A stretch of 64,000 nucleotides of DNA, taken from Bog-950 sp046329515 (GTDB lineage Bacteria > Bacteroidota > Bacteroidia > Chitinophagales > LD1). Below the pieces are notes generated by a model that made no database searches, was not told where the DNA came from, and saw only the letters and a program-made list of their open reading frames with translations. Of the stretch, positions 42,287 to 54,200 are shown piece after piece (the stretch's first letter is position 1; the number at the start of each line of letters is the position of its first letter). The position numbers and the translations under genes were made by a program. The stretch covers positions 310,001 to 374,000 of the forward strand of contig JAXLUM010000001.1 in NCBI GenBank assembly GCA_046329515.1, given 5' to 3'.

Positions 42287-45200
42287 TTATCGAATAAGGG
42301 TTATACTTCCTTTAAATGTTTTACTGTTGGTTCCATCAAGGAATACAACTTTCATCACGTATACGTAAACTGCCGGTTCAAGTTTCTCTCCTTTATAGGT
42401 TCCGTCCCATTTAAAATCAGCAACGTCAGCATCAAACACTTTTTCGCCCCAACGGTCAAATACTAATAATTGGAAGGTTTTAATGCCGGCCAGGTTACCA
42501 TACAGTTGCCAGAAGTCGTTATTACCATCACCGTTAGGCGTAAAGGCATTCGGAGTAAAGGTAGTGTGGTCGGCTATAACTTCCACATTAACAGTGGCTT
42601 GTGCTACGCAGCCATTAGTGTCAGTGCCCACAACAACATAAGTGGTGCTTTGGCCCGGCTGCACGGTGTTATCGGGGCAGGTAGGGCAAGGCACGTTAAA
42701 GGTAGGGGTCCAGCTAAAGGTAGTTTGGTTGCTGCCTGTAGAAGTAGCATGAATGTCCACTGTTTCGCCTAAAGTAATAGTACCGCCGCCTGTTGCATTT
42801 ACAGTAAACAGGTTTTGGTTTACCACTATAAAGGCAGTATCGAAAGGACAGCCATTAGCATCCTTAACCACTACACTGTAGGTGCCCGGAGTAATATTGT
42901 TAAGGTCTTCAGTAGTTGCGCCGTTGCTCCAGTTGTAAGTGTAAGGGGCTGTGCCGCTGTTTACGGTTAAGTCAATGCCACCTAAATCCTGTGCACAAAC
43001 CAATTGGTCAACAGTAGCATTTACATTTAGCTGAGGTAAAGTATTTATAAAACCGCTTGCAGTTTGCTGGCAACCTTTGGTATCAGTTACGGTAACAGTA
43101 TAGGTACCGGCTGTTATGTTGTTCAGGTCTTGTGTAGTGGCGCTGTTGCTCCAGTTATAGCTGTAGTTTGGTGTGCCGCCGCTAACAGTAATATCAATTT
43201 TGCCGTTGTTACCACCTGCGCAGGCTACATCGGTAATAGCTACCCCAATACCAATAATGGCAGGCTGGCTTACGGTTATTGCGCTTAATGTGCTGGTGCA
43301 ACCGTTCGCATCGCTTACTACAACATCGTAAGAACCGGCGGCGATGTTGCTTATGTTTTGCGTAGTTGGACCATTGCTCCAGTTGTAGCTGTAAGGTTGG
43401 GTGCCGCCGTTAACTGTAATGTTAACGCTGCCATTGTTGCCGCCGTAGCAGCTTGGCATGGTGTGCGTTTCAGTTATAGCAATGGCTGCAGGTGCGGTTA
43501 AGGTAGTAGTACCGTTTTTAATACATCCGTTGGCATCGGTTACAGTTACCAGGTAGTTGCCTGCGGCTAAACCGCTTGGGTCTTCTACGCCGCTGCCATT
43601 ATTCCATGCATAAGTGTAAGTTGAAACACCACCCGCTACAGTTAAGTCAATAGCGCCATTGCTGCCCCCGTTACAGCCAGGGTTAGTAGCGGCCAGTGTT
43701 AATTGTAAGGCCGCAGGTTGGCTAATAATAAAGGTAGCCGTTGCGTTACAGTTGTTAGCATCAGTAGCATTAATGGTGTAAGTGCCTGCGGTAAGGCTGC
43801 TTAAGTCTTCAGTATTGCCCCCTGCATTCCAGCTAAAGTTGTATGGCTGGGTGCCGCCGGAAGTAGTTACATTAACCGCACCGTTATTGCCGCCAAAGCA
43901 GCTAACATTGGTTTGCACACCGCTTACGCTTAAAGCCGCAGGCTGCGTTACAGAAGTAGTGGCCGTAGCTACGCAGCTCTTGGTATCCGTTACGGTTACA
44001 GTGTAAGCATTAGCAGATACGCCGTTGATGTTTTGTGTAATAGCGCCGTTGCTCCAGTTAAAGCTGTAAGCAGGCGTACCACCTGTAACCGTTGCAACCA
44101 CACCGCCATTGCTTAAACCATTGCAGCTTACGTTAGTAGCAGCCAGGTTAATAGCCAGCGCAGCAGGTTCAGTTATAACAACCGGGGTGCTTACCGCACA
44201 ACTGTTTACGTCGTTTACAGTAATTTGGTAAGTGCCTGCAGTTAGGTTATTGCGGTTTTGGGTATTGGCGCCGTCATTCCAGTTAAAGGTGAATGGGAAG
44301 GTGCCTCCATTTATTGTAATGTTTATCGCACCGTTATTACCGGCATTACAACTAACATTAGTGTGCGTTTCACTTACACTTAAGCCCATAGGCTGGGTAA
44401 TGTTAATATTAGCATTGCCCACGCAGTTGTTTGCATCATGAATAATTACAAAGTAATTGCCTGCCGGTATGTTGCTTAAGTCTTCGGTAGTTGCACCGTT
44501 GTTCCAGTTAAAGGTGTAGCCCGGTGTAGCGCCGCTAACAGTAAGGTTAATGTTGCCATCAGTGCCTCCGTTACAGCTAACGTTGTTGTAACCAAGGTTA
44601 ATGGTAAATGCACTGGGCTGGCCTATTACTACAGTTGAAGTAGCCGTGCAGCTATTGGCATCAGTAACAGTTACAATGTAGTTACCGGCCATTACACCTG
44701 ATGGGTCCTGGCTGTTATCGCCATTGCTCCAAAGGTAAGCGTAGTTACCGGTGCCGCCGCTTACGGTAATATCAATTATACCGGTAGCGTAGCCGTTGCA
44801 AAGTGCATCGGTATGCGTTTCGCTTATAGCAATAGCAGTAGGTTGAGTTATAGTTTTGCTTAAAGTAGTGGTGCAACTGTTGGCATCGCTAACAGTTACG
44901 GTGTAAGTGCCTGCGGCTATGTTGCTTAAATCTTCAGTAGCAGCGCTGTTGCTCCAGTTAAAACCATAAGCTGTTGTGCCGCCGGTAACGCTCAGGTTAA
45001 TAGCGCCGGTTAAAGCGCCATTACACATTACGTTAGTTTGTGTTGCAGTTGCAGCTAACACGGCAGGTTGAGTAATAACTACACTTAAGGTTGCAGAACA
45101 GTTGTGGTTATCGGCTACGCTTACAGTGTAAGTGCCGGCAGCTAAGTTGCTGCGGTCTTCAGTAATAACACCTGTGCCCCAGTTGTAAGCATAAGGCGTG

Positions 45201-48200
45201 GTGCCACCGGTTGATGTAACATCAATAGAAGCATTGCTGCCTGCATTGCAACTTACGTTGGTGTGAGTTTCGCTAAGCGCTAAGGCAGTTGGTTGATTAA
45301 CGGTAGCTGATGTAGCAATAGTGCAGCCATTGGCATCAGTAGCAGTTACGTTGTAAGTGCCCGCTACCAGGTTAATGCGGTTTTGGGTTACAATACCGCC
45401 ACCCCAATTGTAGGTATAGTTGCCTGCACCGCCGCTTACGCTTAAGTTAACTGCGCCGGTGTTGCCGCCGTTACAGGCCACATCAGTTACAGTAGTTGAA
45501 GCTGCTAAAGCAGCAGGCTCAGTAACAGTTGTTGTTTTAGCTAAAGTGCAATTGTTAGCATCAGTAATTACAACGCTGTAGTTGCCTGCAACCAGGTTGC
45601 TTATGTTTTGCGTTGCTGCGCTGTTGCTCCAGTTATAGCTGTAGTTGGTTACACCGCCGCTTACGCTTAAGGCTACGCTGCCGGTATTACCTGCGTTACA
45701 TAACACAGCCGATGGTGTTATAGTAGCCGCTAAAGCGGTTGGTTGTGTAATTGCTACAGTAGCTGTTGCAGAACAGTTGTTTAGGTCGCTAACGGTTACG
45801 CTGTAAGTGCCTGCGGTTAACGTGCTACGGTCTTCAGTAGTAATACCTGCGCCCCAGTTGTAAACGTAAGGAGTAGTTCCGCCATTCACGCTTAAATCAA
45901 TGCTGCCGTTGTTGCCGGCGTTACAGCTAACATTCACATGAGTTTCACTTGTTGATAATACAGCCGGCTGATTAAGTATAGCATCAACGGTGGCACTACA
46001 GCTATTTACATCAGTTACAGTAAGGCCATAATGTCCGGCTGCTAACGCGCTGCGGTTTTGATTGGTATTGCCATCATTCCATAAAAAGTTGTATGGTTGT
46101 GTGCCGCCGGTAACACCTACGTTTATTGAACCGGTGTTATTGCCAAAGCAGGTTAGGTGAGTAGGTGTGGCAGTAGCGCTTAATACAGCAGGTTGTGTAA
46201 TAGTTATGTTTCCGGTGTAAGCAGCGGTGCAAAGGTTGGCATCAGTTACAGTTACATCATAGTTGCCTGCGCCAACAGCAGAAAGGTTTTGGGTGTTGGC
46301 TCCATTGCTCCACAAGAAGTTGTAAGGAGTAGTGCCGCCGTTAACGGTTAAGCTAGCGCTACCGGTATTGCCTGCATTGCACAATACATTGGTTGATGTA
46401 TGGCTAATGCTTATAGCAGCCGGTTCAGTTATGGTAGCCGCAACAGTTGCGGTGCAGCTGTTGGCATCGGTTACCGTTAAGTTGTAAGAACCTGCGGTTA
46501 AGCCGCTGCGGTCTTGCGTAGTAACGCCGCCATTCCATGCATAGCTGTAGGCTGTTGTGCCGCCGCTAACGTTTACATCAATAACACCGTTGTTACCTGC
46601 ATTGCAACTAACATTGGTTAGGCTTGCAATAGAAGCGGCCAGTGCAGCAGCAGGCTGGGCAATAGTTGCACTTACCGTAGCTGTGCAGCTGTTGGCATCG
46701 CTAACGGTTACTGTATAAGTTCCGGAAGTTAAGTTTGTTCTGTTTGGTGTAGTTATACCACCACCCCAGTTGTAGTTGTAAGGTGATGTTCCGCCGATAG
46801 CATTGGTAGTTATTGAACCGTTGCTACCACTAAAGCAGCTTACATTGGTTTGGCTGGCAACCAACACGCTAAGCGCAGCAGATGGTTGTGTTATAACAGC
46901 ATTTAAAGAAGCGGTGCAACTGTTGTTGTCTGTTACTACTACGGTGTAAGAACCGGCAGCTAGGTTGCTGATGTCTTGTGTAACAGCGCTGTTGCTCCAG
47001 CTATAGGTATAGGCAGGTGAACCGCCGCTAACGCTTAAATCAACACTGGCGTTGTTGCCGCCATTGCAGCTAACATTTACCTGGGTGTGCGATAAGCTAA
47101 GCGCTGTTGGTTGCGCTACAACGCCGCTGGCTGTTACTGAACAGCTGTTGGCATCAGTTACAGTAGCAGTGTAGGTATTGGCAATTACGCCGCTTATGTT
47201 TTGTGAAGTAGCACTGTTGCTCCATGCAAAGTTATAAGGAGAAGTGCCGCCGTTAACATTAAGGTTTACTGCGCCGTTGTTACCGCCATTGCAGCTAACG
47301 TTTACTACGGTGGTAGAAGCGCTTATAGCCGTTGGCTGGTTAATAGTGGCAGAAGCAGTCATGCTGCAGTTGTTGCCATCTGTTACGGTTACAGTGTAGG
47401 TGCCGGCAGTTAAGTTGGTTCTGTTTTGGGTAGTAATACCACCGCCCCAGTTGTAGCTGTAAGCGCCGGTGCCACCGCTAACGGCAAGTGTTATAGCGCC
47501 GTTGTTACCGCCATTGCAGCTAACATGCGTTACAGTAGTGTTTAATATAATGGTTGAAGGCTGCGTAATGCTTACACTAACTGAAGTAGTACAGCTGTGT
47601 TGGTCGGCCACCGTAACTGTGTAGTTACCGGCAGTAAGCCCGCTAATGCTTGAGCTGCTTTGGCCGTTGCTCCAGCTAAAGGTATATGCAGGAACACCAC
47701 CTGCGGTAGAAATAGTTACACTGCCGTTGGTACCGCCGTTGCAGCTAACGTTGCCCGGTGTAGCAGTTGCCTGCAATTGGGTAGGTTGTGCAATAGCTAC
47801 GGTTGTTGCTGCGGTGCAGCTGTTAGCATCCGTTACGGTTACGGTATAGTTGCCTGAAGTTAAGGCGCTGCGGTCTTGCGTAATAACGCCGCCACCCCAG
47901 TTATAGCTGTAAGCCGTAGTGCCGCCGCTAACACTAATGTCTATGCTACCATCGTTGCCGTTAAAGCAGTTTACATCAACATGAGTTGAGCTTAATACCA
48001 GCGCAGTAGGTTCAGTTACAGTTACGCTTAAAGTGGTGGTGCAGCTGTTGGCATCGGTTACCGTTAAGCTGTAAGCGCCTGCTGTTAAACCGCTGCGGTC
48101 TTGCGTAGTGGCGCCGCCATTCCATGAATAGCTATAAGCAGTAGTGCCGCCGCTAACGTTTACGTCAATAGCGCCGTTGTTGCCTGCATTGCAGCTTACA

Positions 48201-51200
48201 TTGGTAATACTTGCTACGCTTGCGGTTAATGAAGCCGCAGGTTGTGTAATGGTTGCGCTAACAGTTGCGGTGCAGCTGTTGGCATCGGTTACAGTTACTG
48301 TGTAAGTGCCGGAGCCAAGATTTGTTCTGTTTGGTGTAGTAATACCGCCACCCCAGTTGTAGCTGTAAGCAGTAGTGCCGCCGGTGGTGTTGGTGTTTAT
48401 GGTTCCGTTGTTACCGCCAAAGCAACCTACGTTAGTTTGGCTGGCCACCAACACGGCTAATGCAGCCGCAGGTTGTGTAATAGTGGCTGAAGTAGAAGCT
48501 GAACAACTGTTGGCATCCGTTACGGTTACATTGTAAGTGCCCGCAGTAAGGTTGGTTCTGTTTGGTGTAGTAATACCACCGCCCCAGTTATAGGTGTAGG
48601 TAGTAGTGCCACCGGTAACGCCAATATTTATAGCACCGTTGTTACCACCAAAGCAGCTAACGTTGGTGGTGCTGCTAACGCTTACATTTAAAGCGGCAGC
48701 AGGTTGAGTAACAGTTGCAGTTAAAGTAGCTGTGCAATTGTTGCTGTCAGTTACTACTATAGTATAGCTGCCTGCTACAAGGTTCGTTCTGTTTTGTGTA
48801 ACAGGACCGTCATTCCAGGCAAAGGTGTAAGGGGTTAAGCCACCGGTTACATTTACGTTAACCGCACCGTTGGTTCCACCAAAGCAACTTACAGCTGTAG
48901 TGCTGCCTAAGCTTACTGCTAATGCTGCAGCAGGTTGGGTAATAGTTGCTGAAGAAGAAGCTGAACAACCATTGGCATCAGTTACAGTTACGTTATAAGT
49001 GCCGGCAGGCAGGTTGGTTCTGTTAGCCGTGGTAATACCGCCGCCCCAGTTGTAGGTGTAAGGCGAAGTTCCGCCGCTTACTACGCTGTTAATGCTTCCT
49101 GTTGATGCACCAAAGCATAATACGTTGCTTATAATAAAGCTATCAATACTAAGTGGTGAAGCCGGTTGGTTAATAGTAGCGCTGGTAGTAGCACTGCAGC
49201 TGTGTTGGTCTGTTACCGTTACCATGTAGGTACCACCAAGCATATTGGTGCGGTCTTCGGTAGTTATGCCATCGCTCCAGTTAAAGGTATAAGCCGGAAC
49301 GCCGCCGTTAGCAGTTATATTAATAATGCCGTTAGCATCGCCGTAGCAAGAAAGGGTGTTGGTGTTGTTTACCACCACGCTAACTGCATTGGCCGGTTGT
49401 GTTACAGCAACTGAAGCCGTAGCGGTGCAGCCATTATCATCAGTAGCAGTTACGGTATAAGTAGCCGCAGCAAGACCGTTCGGGTTCTGGCTCATGTTAC
49501 CATTGCTCCATGCAAACGCAAAAGGAGAAGTGCCGCCGGTGGTGCTGTTTACAATACTGCCGTTGCTACCGCTAAAGCAACTAACGTTGGTAGCCGTTAA
49601 TGCAATGGCAATAGCAGCCGGTTGTGCTACCGTAGCTGAAGCCGTTCCGGTACAGCTGTTCGCATCCGTAACAGTTACGTTATAAGTTCCTGCTGTAAGA
49701 TTTGTTCTGTTTTGTGTAGTAATGCCACCGCCCCAGTTGTAGCTGTATGCGCCGGTGCCGCCGGTGGTGGTTAAGTCAATAGCGCCGTTGCCCATGCCGT
49801 TACAGCTAATGTTGGTTACCGCAGGCATTACGCTTACTGCAGCCGGTGCATACATGGCAATGGTTGAAGTGGCGGTGCAGCTATTGGCATCGGTTACAGT
49901 TACGGTGTAGTTGCCTGCAGCAAGGCCGCTTATATCTTCTGTTACCGGGCCGTTGCTCCAGCCATAAGTATAAGCTGAAGTACCGCCGCTTACGGTTAGG
50001 TTAATAGCGCCGTTGTTGCCGCCATTACATGTAACGTTTGTATTTACATAGCTAAGGCTTAAAGCAGTTGGCTGTGTAATTACAGCTGTTGCAGTTGCTG
50101 AACAACTCTTGGTATCAGTTACGGTTACAGTGTAAGTGCCCGGTGCAAGGCTGCTGCGGTTTGGTGTTGTTATACCGCCACCCCAGTTATAGGTAAAGGC
50201 CGGTGTGCCGCTGCTTACTGAAGTAGTAATGCTTCCGTTGGCAGCTGCGTTACAGCTAACATTGGTTGGTGTTGGTGTAACAACCGGTTTAGGATTAACT
50301 ACTACAGGTGCAGTTACGGTGTCAGAACAATAGCCACGATAAACAATATGTGTTACAGTATAAGTCCCGGCTGATGCATAAGTATAGCTTGGGTTGTTGG
50401 TAGTAGATGTTACACCATTGCCAAAATCCCAATAGTGGCCGGTTATGTTATTGCTGCCGGTATGTGTAAACACCACCGTGGCGCCCGGGGCACAGTAGGT
50501 GCCTGCATTGGTAAAGGTAGCATTGGTGTTGTTGCCTGATAAACCTACAGTTATTGCAGCCGAAGCAGAACAGCCGCCGGCGTCAGTTACAGTAACTGAA
50601 ATAGCGCCCGGGGCAAGGCCGGTTAAGGTTTGTGTATTTGCACCGCCGTTACTCCACGCATAGTTATAAGGAGCAGTGCCTGTGTTGTTGGTTACAGCTG
50701 TAGCTGTGCCGGTTGGGTTTAAGCACACGCTGGTGCCGCTGTTCATGGTTAAGGTTAAAGCTGAAGGCTGGGTAATAGTAGTGCTGCTTGTAGCGGTGCA
50801 GCTGTTACCGTCAGTTACGGTTACGGTGTAAGTGCCTGCGGTTAAGCCGCTGCGGTCTTCAGTAGTAATACCACCACCCCAGTTGTAAGTGTAGCTCCCT
50901 GAGCCGCCGCTTACAGTAATATTAATAGTGCCATTGTTGCCGCCATTACAGCTTACATTGCCTTTAGTAACAGTTATAGAAATAGCAGGCATTTGGGTAA
51001 CAGTTTGTGTGCCGCTGGCGCTGCAACTGTTTGCATCGGTTACGGTTACATTATAAGTTCCTGCTATAAGATTAGTGCGGTCTTGTGTAGTTATAGCGCC
51101 GCCCCAGTTATAAGTATAAGCACTTGTGCCACCGCTTACAGTTAAATCAATAGCGCCGGTGTTAGCGCCGTTGCAACTTACGTTGGTAGTTACAAAGCTT

Positions 51201-54200
51201 AAGGTAACAGGGCTTACCGGCTGGTTAACTGTTGCTGATGTTGTAGCTGTGCAGGCATTTGCATCAGTTACGGTTACGCTGTAGGTGCCGGCAGTAAGGC
51301 CGCTAACATTCTGGCTAACCTGGCCTCCAGTCCATAGGTAAGTATAAGCTGCAGTGCCACCGCTAACAGTTAAGTCAATAGCTCCATTGCTGCCGCCATT
51401 GCAACTTACATTAGTTGCAGTTGTGCTTAAAGCTAAAGCAGCAGCAGGTTGTGTTATAGTAGTAACATCAGTAGCGGTGCAACCGTTGGCATCTGTTACG
51501 GTAACGGTGTAGGTGCCTGCTGCTAAACCGGTTCGGTTTTGCGTAGTAATACCACCGCCCCAGTTGTAGCTATAGGCGCCGGTGCCCCCACTAACGGTTA
51601 ACGTAATTGTACCGTTGTTGCCTGCATTACAGCTTACATTGGTTTGTGCACTGTTAATGCTTATGGCAGTAGGTTGGGTTATTGTTTTTGAAACTATAGC
51701 ACCGCAGCCTGCACCGTCAGTTACAGTTACGCTGTAAGTGCCTGCAGTTAGACCTGTTCTGTTCTGCGATGTGTTTCCGTCACTCCAGGCATAAGTTACT
51801 ACACCTACGCTTCCTGTTACCGTTAAGGTAATGGTGCCGTTGTTGCCGGCATTGCAACTTGCATCAGTTGATGCAGCGCTTACGCTTATACCTGCGCCCA
51901 CCTGCGATACAGCTATAGCTAACGAAGCTGAACAGCTTGATGCATCTGTTACGGTTACATTATAAGTTCCTGCTAAAAGGTTTGTGCGGTTTTGAGTTAC
52001 AATACCGCCACCCCAGTTATAGCTATATGCACCGGTGCCGCCTGTTACCGCTAAAGTTATAGCGCCATCAGGGTTGCCACAGGTAGCCTGTGTTACGGTT
52101 GGTGTAATAGTTATAGCTGCCGGTTGTGTTATAGTGGTAGAATTAGTAGCAGTGCATCCGTTCGCATCGGTTACGGTTACTACATAGGTGCCAGCGATTA
52201 AAGCAGTGCGGTCTTCAGTAGTAACGCCGCTGCCCCAGTTGTAGCTATAAGCAGTAGTGCCACCACTTACGGTTATGTTTATGCTGCCGGTGTTAGCGCC
52301 GTTGCAAACTATGTTAGTTGAAGTTTTGCTTATGCTTAATACAGCAGGTTGTGTTAAGGTAGCGCTGCGTGTAGTAGTGCAACCGTTGGCATCGGTTACT
52401 GTTACGGTGTAAGTGCCTGCAGCAAGGCCGCTACGGTCTTGGGTAGTAACACCGCTGCCCCAGTTGTAAGTATAAGTTGTTGTTCCGCCGGTTACGGTTA
52501 TATCAATTGAGCCGTTAGCGCTGCTGTTACAGCTTAAGTTGCTGTGTGTTTCAGTAGCACTTAATACCGCAGGTTGTGTAATGGTAGCTGAGGTAGTAGC
52601 GGTGCATGCGCCGGCATCAGTTACTGTTACGGTATAGGTGCCAGCAGCAAGGCCGCTGCGGTTTTGCGTTACAATACCGCCGCCCCAGTTAAAGCTGTAA
52701 GCAGTAGTGCCGCCTGTAACGGTTACAGTTATAGCACCGTTGCTTCCGCCATTGCAGCTTACATTAGTAGAAGTGTTAGTTGCGGTTAATACCGCAGGTT
52801 GAGTTAAGGTTACACTTGCTGAAGCCGTGCAGCTGCTGGCATCCGTTACAGTTACACTGTATGTGCCTGCGGCCAAACCGCTGCGGTTTTGTGTTACAAT
52901 ACCGCCACCCCAGTTGTAGCTATATGCGCCGGTGCCGCCTGTTACTGCTAAAGTAATGCTTCCGTTAGTGCCTGCATTACAGCTTGGGTTAACAACTGTT
53001 GGTGTTATGCTTATCGCGGCTGGTTGGGTAATGGCAATGCTGCGCGTTACAGTGCAACCATTGGCATCAGCTACGGTTACAGTGTAAGTAGCCGCCGTTA
53101 AAGTGGTAATATCTTGTGTAGAAGAGCCATTGCTCCAGGCATAGCTGTAAGCGCCGGTGCCGCCACTAACGCTAAGGTCAATGCTGCCGGTGCTTGCCGC
53201 GTTACAGGTAATATTAATATGTGTTTCAGTTGTAGCAACTGCGGTTGGCTGGCTGATGTTTACGGTTCTATTGGCGGTGCAACCGTTGGCATCAGTTACA
53301 GTAACTGAGTAAGAACCTGCGGTTAAGTTATTCAGGTCTTCAGTAGTAGCGCTGTTGCTCCACAAAAAGCTGTATGGTGTTACACCACCGTTAGCAGTTA
53401 AGTTAATGCTGCCGTTATTGCCACCATTACAGTTTACAGTAGTATTAGTAGCCGTGGTTGATAAAGTAGAAGCCGGCTGGGTAATAGTATAAGTAGCCGT
53501 TACAGTACAACCAACGGTGTTGCTGGCAGTAACGCTGTAAGTACCTGCTACCAGGTTAGTGCGGTCCTGTGAAGTTACACCACCGCCCCAGTTATAGGTA
53601 AATGGTGCGTTGGTACCTGTTACGGTAATATCAACAGCGCCGTTGTTGCCACCCATGCAGCTAACATTGGTTGCTGTTCCGCTAATAGCAAGGTTGCTTA
53701 TGGTTACGTTGCGGTTAGCGCTGCTGGTGCATCCAAAGGCATCAGTAGTAGTTACGGTATATGTTCCGCCGGTTGGTACAGTAATGTTTGGCGTAGTTGC
53801 GCCGGTGCTCCATAAATAAGTGTAAGGCGTTTGGCCATTAGCCGGGCTTGCTGTTAAAAGCACGCTGGCCCCGTTACATACGGTGCCGGCTGGGTTGGCA
53901 GTTACAGTAGTGCTGGGGTTGCTTACATATACAGTTTGCGAAACCACTTTGGTGCAGCTACCGAAAGTCATAGTGCAGGTATAGGTAGTTGTAACGCTAG
54001 GTGTAGCAATCGGGTTCTTTATACTGGTGCTGCTTAATCCTGTAGCGGGGCTCCAGGCATATGTTACGCCGCCATTAGCTATCAACTGGGTGCTTTGACC
54101 TGCACATAGGGTGCTATCAGTTACTGTAATAGTAGCCGGTATATCATCGCGTATAGTAATAGTAGCACTGTTGTAAGGTAAGTTGGTGCAAGGGTCTAAC

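Noticed and set aside
42806..53686. Regular repeats at first glance like a CRISPR or tandem DNA array
   Set aside because: Units are ~222 bp, in frame, protein-conserved and lie in one CDS; there are no short identical repeats with unique spacers and no cas genes.
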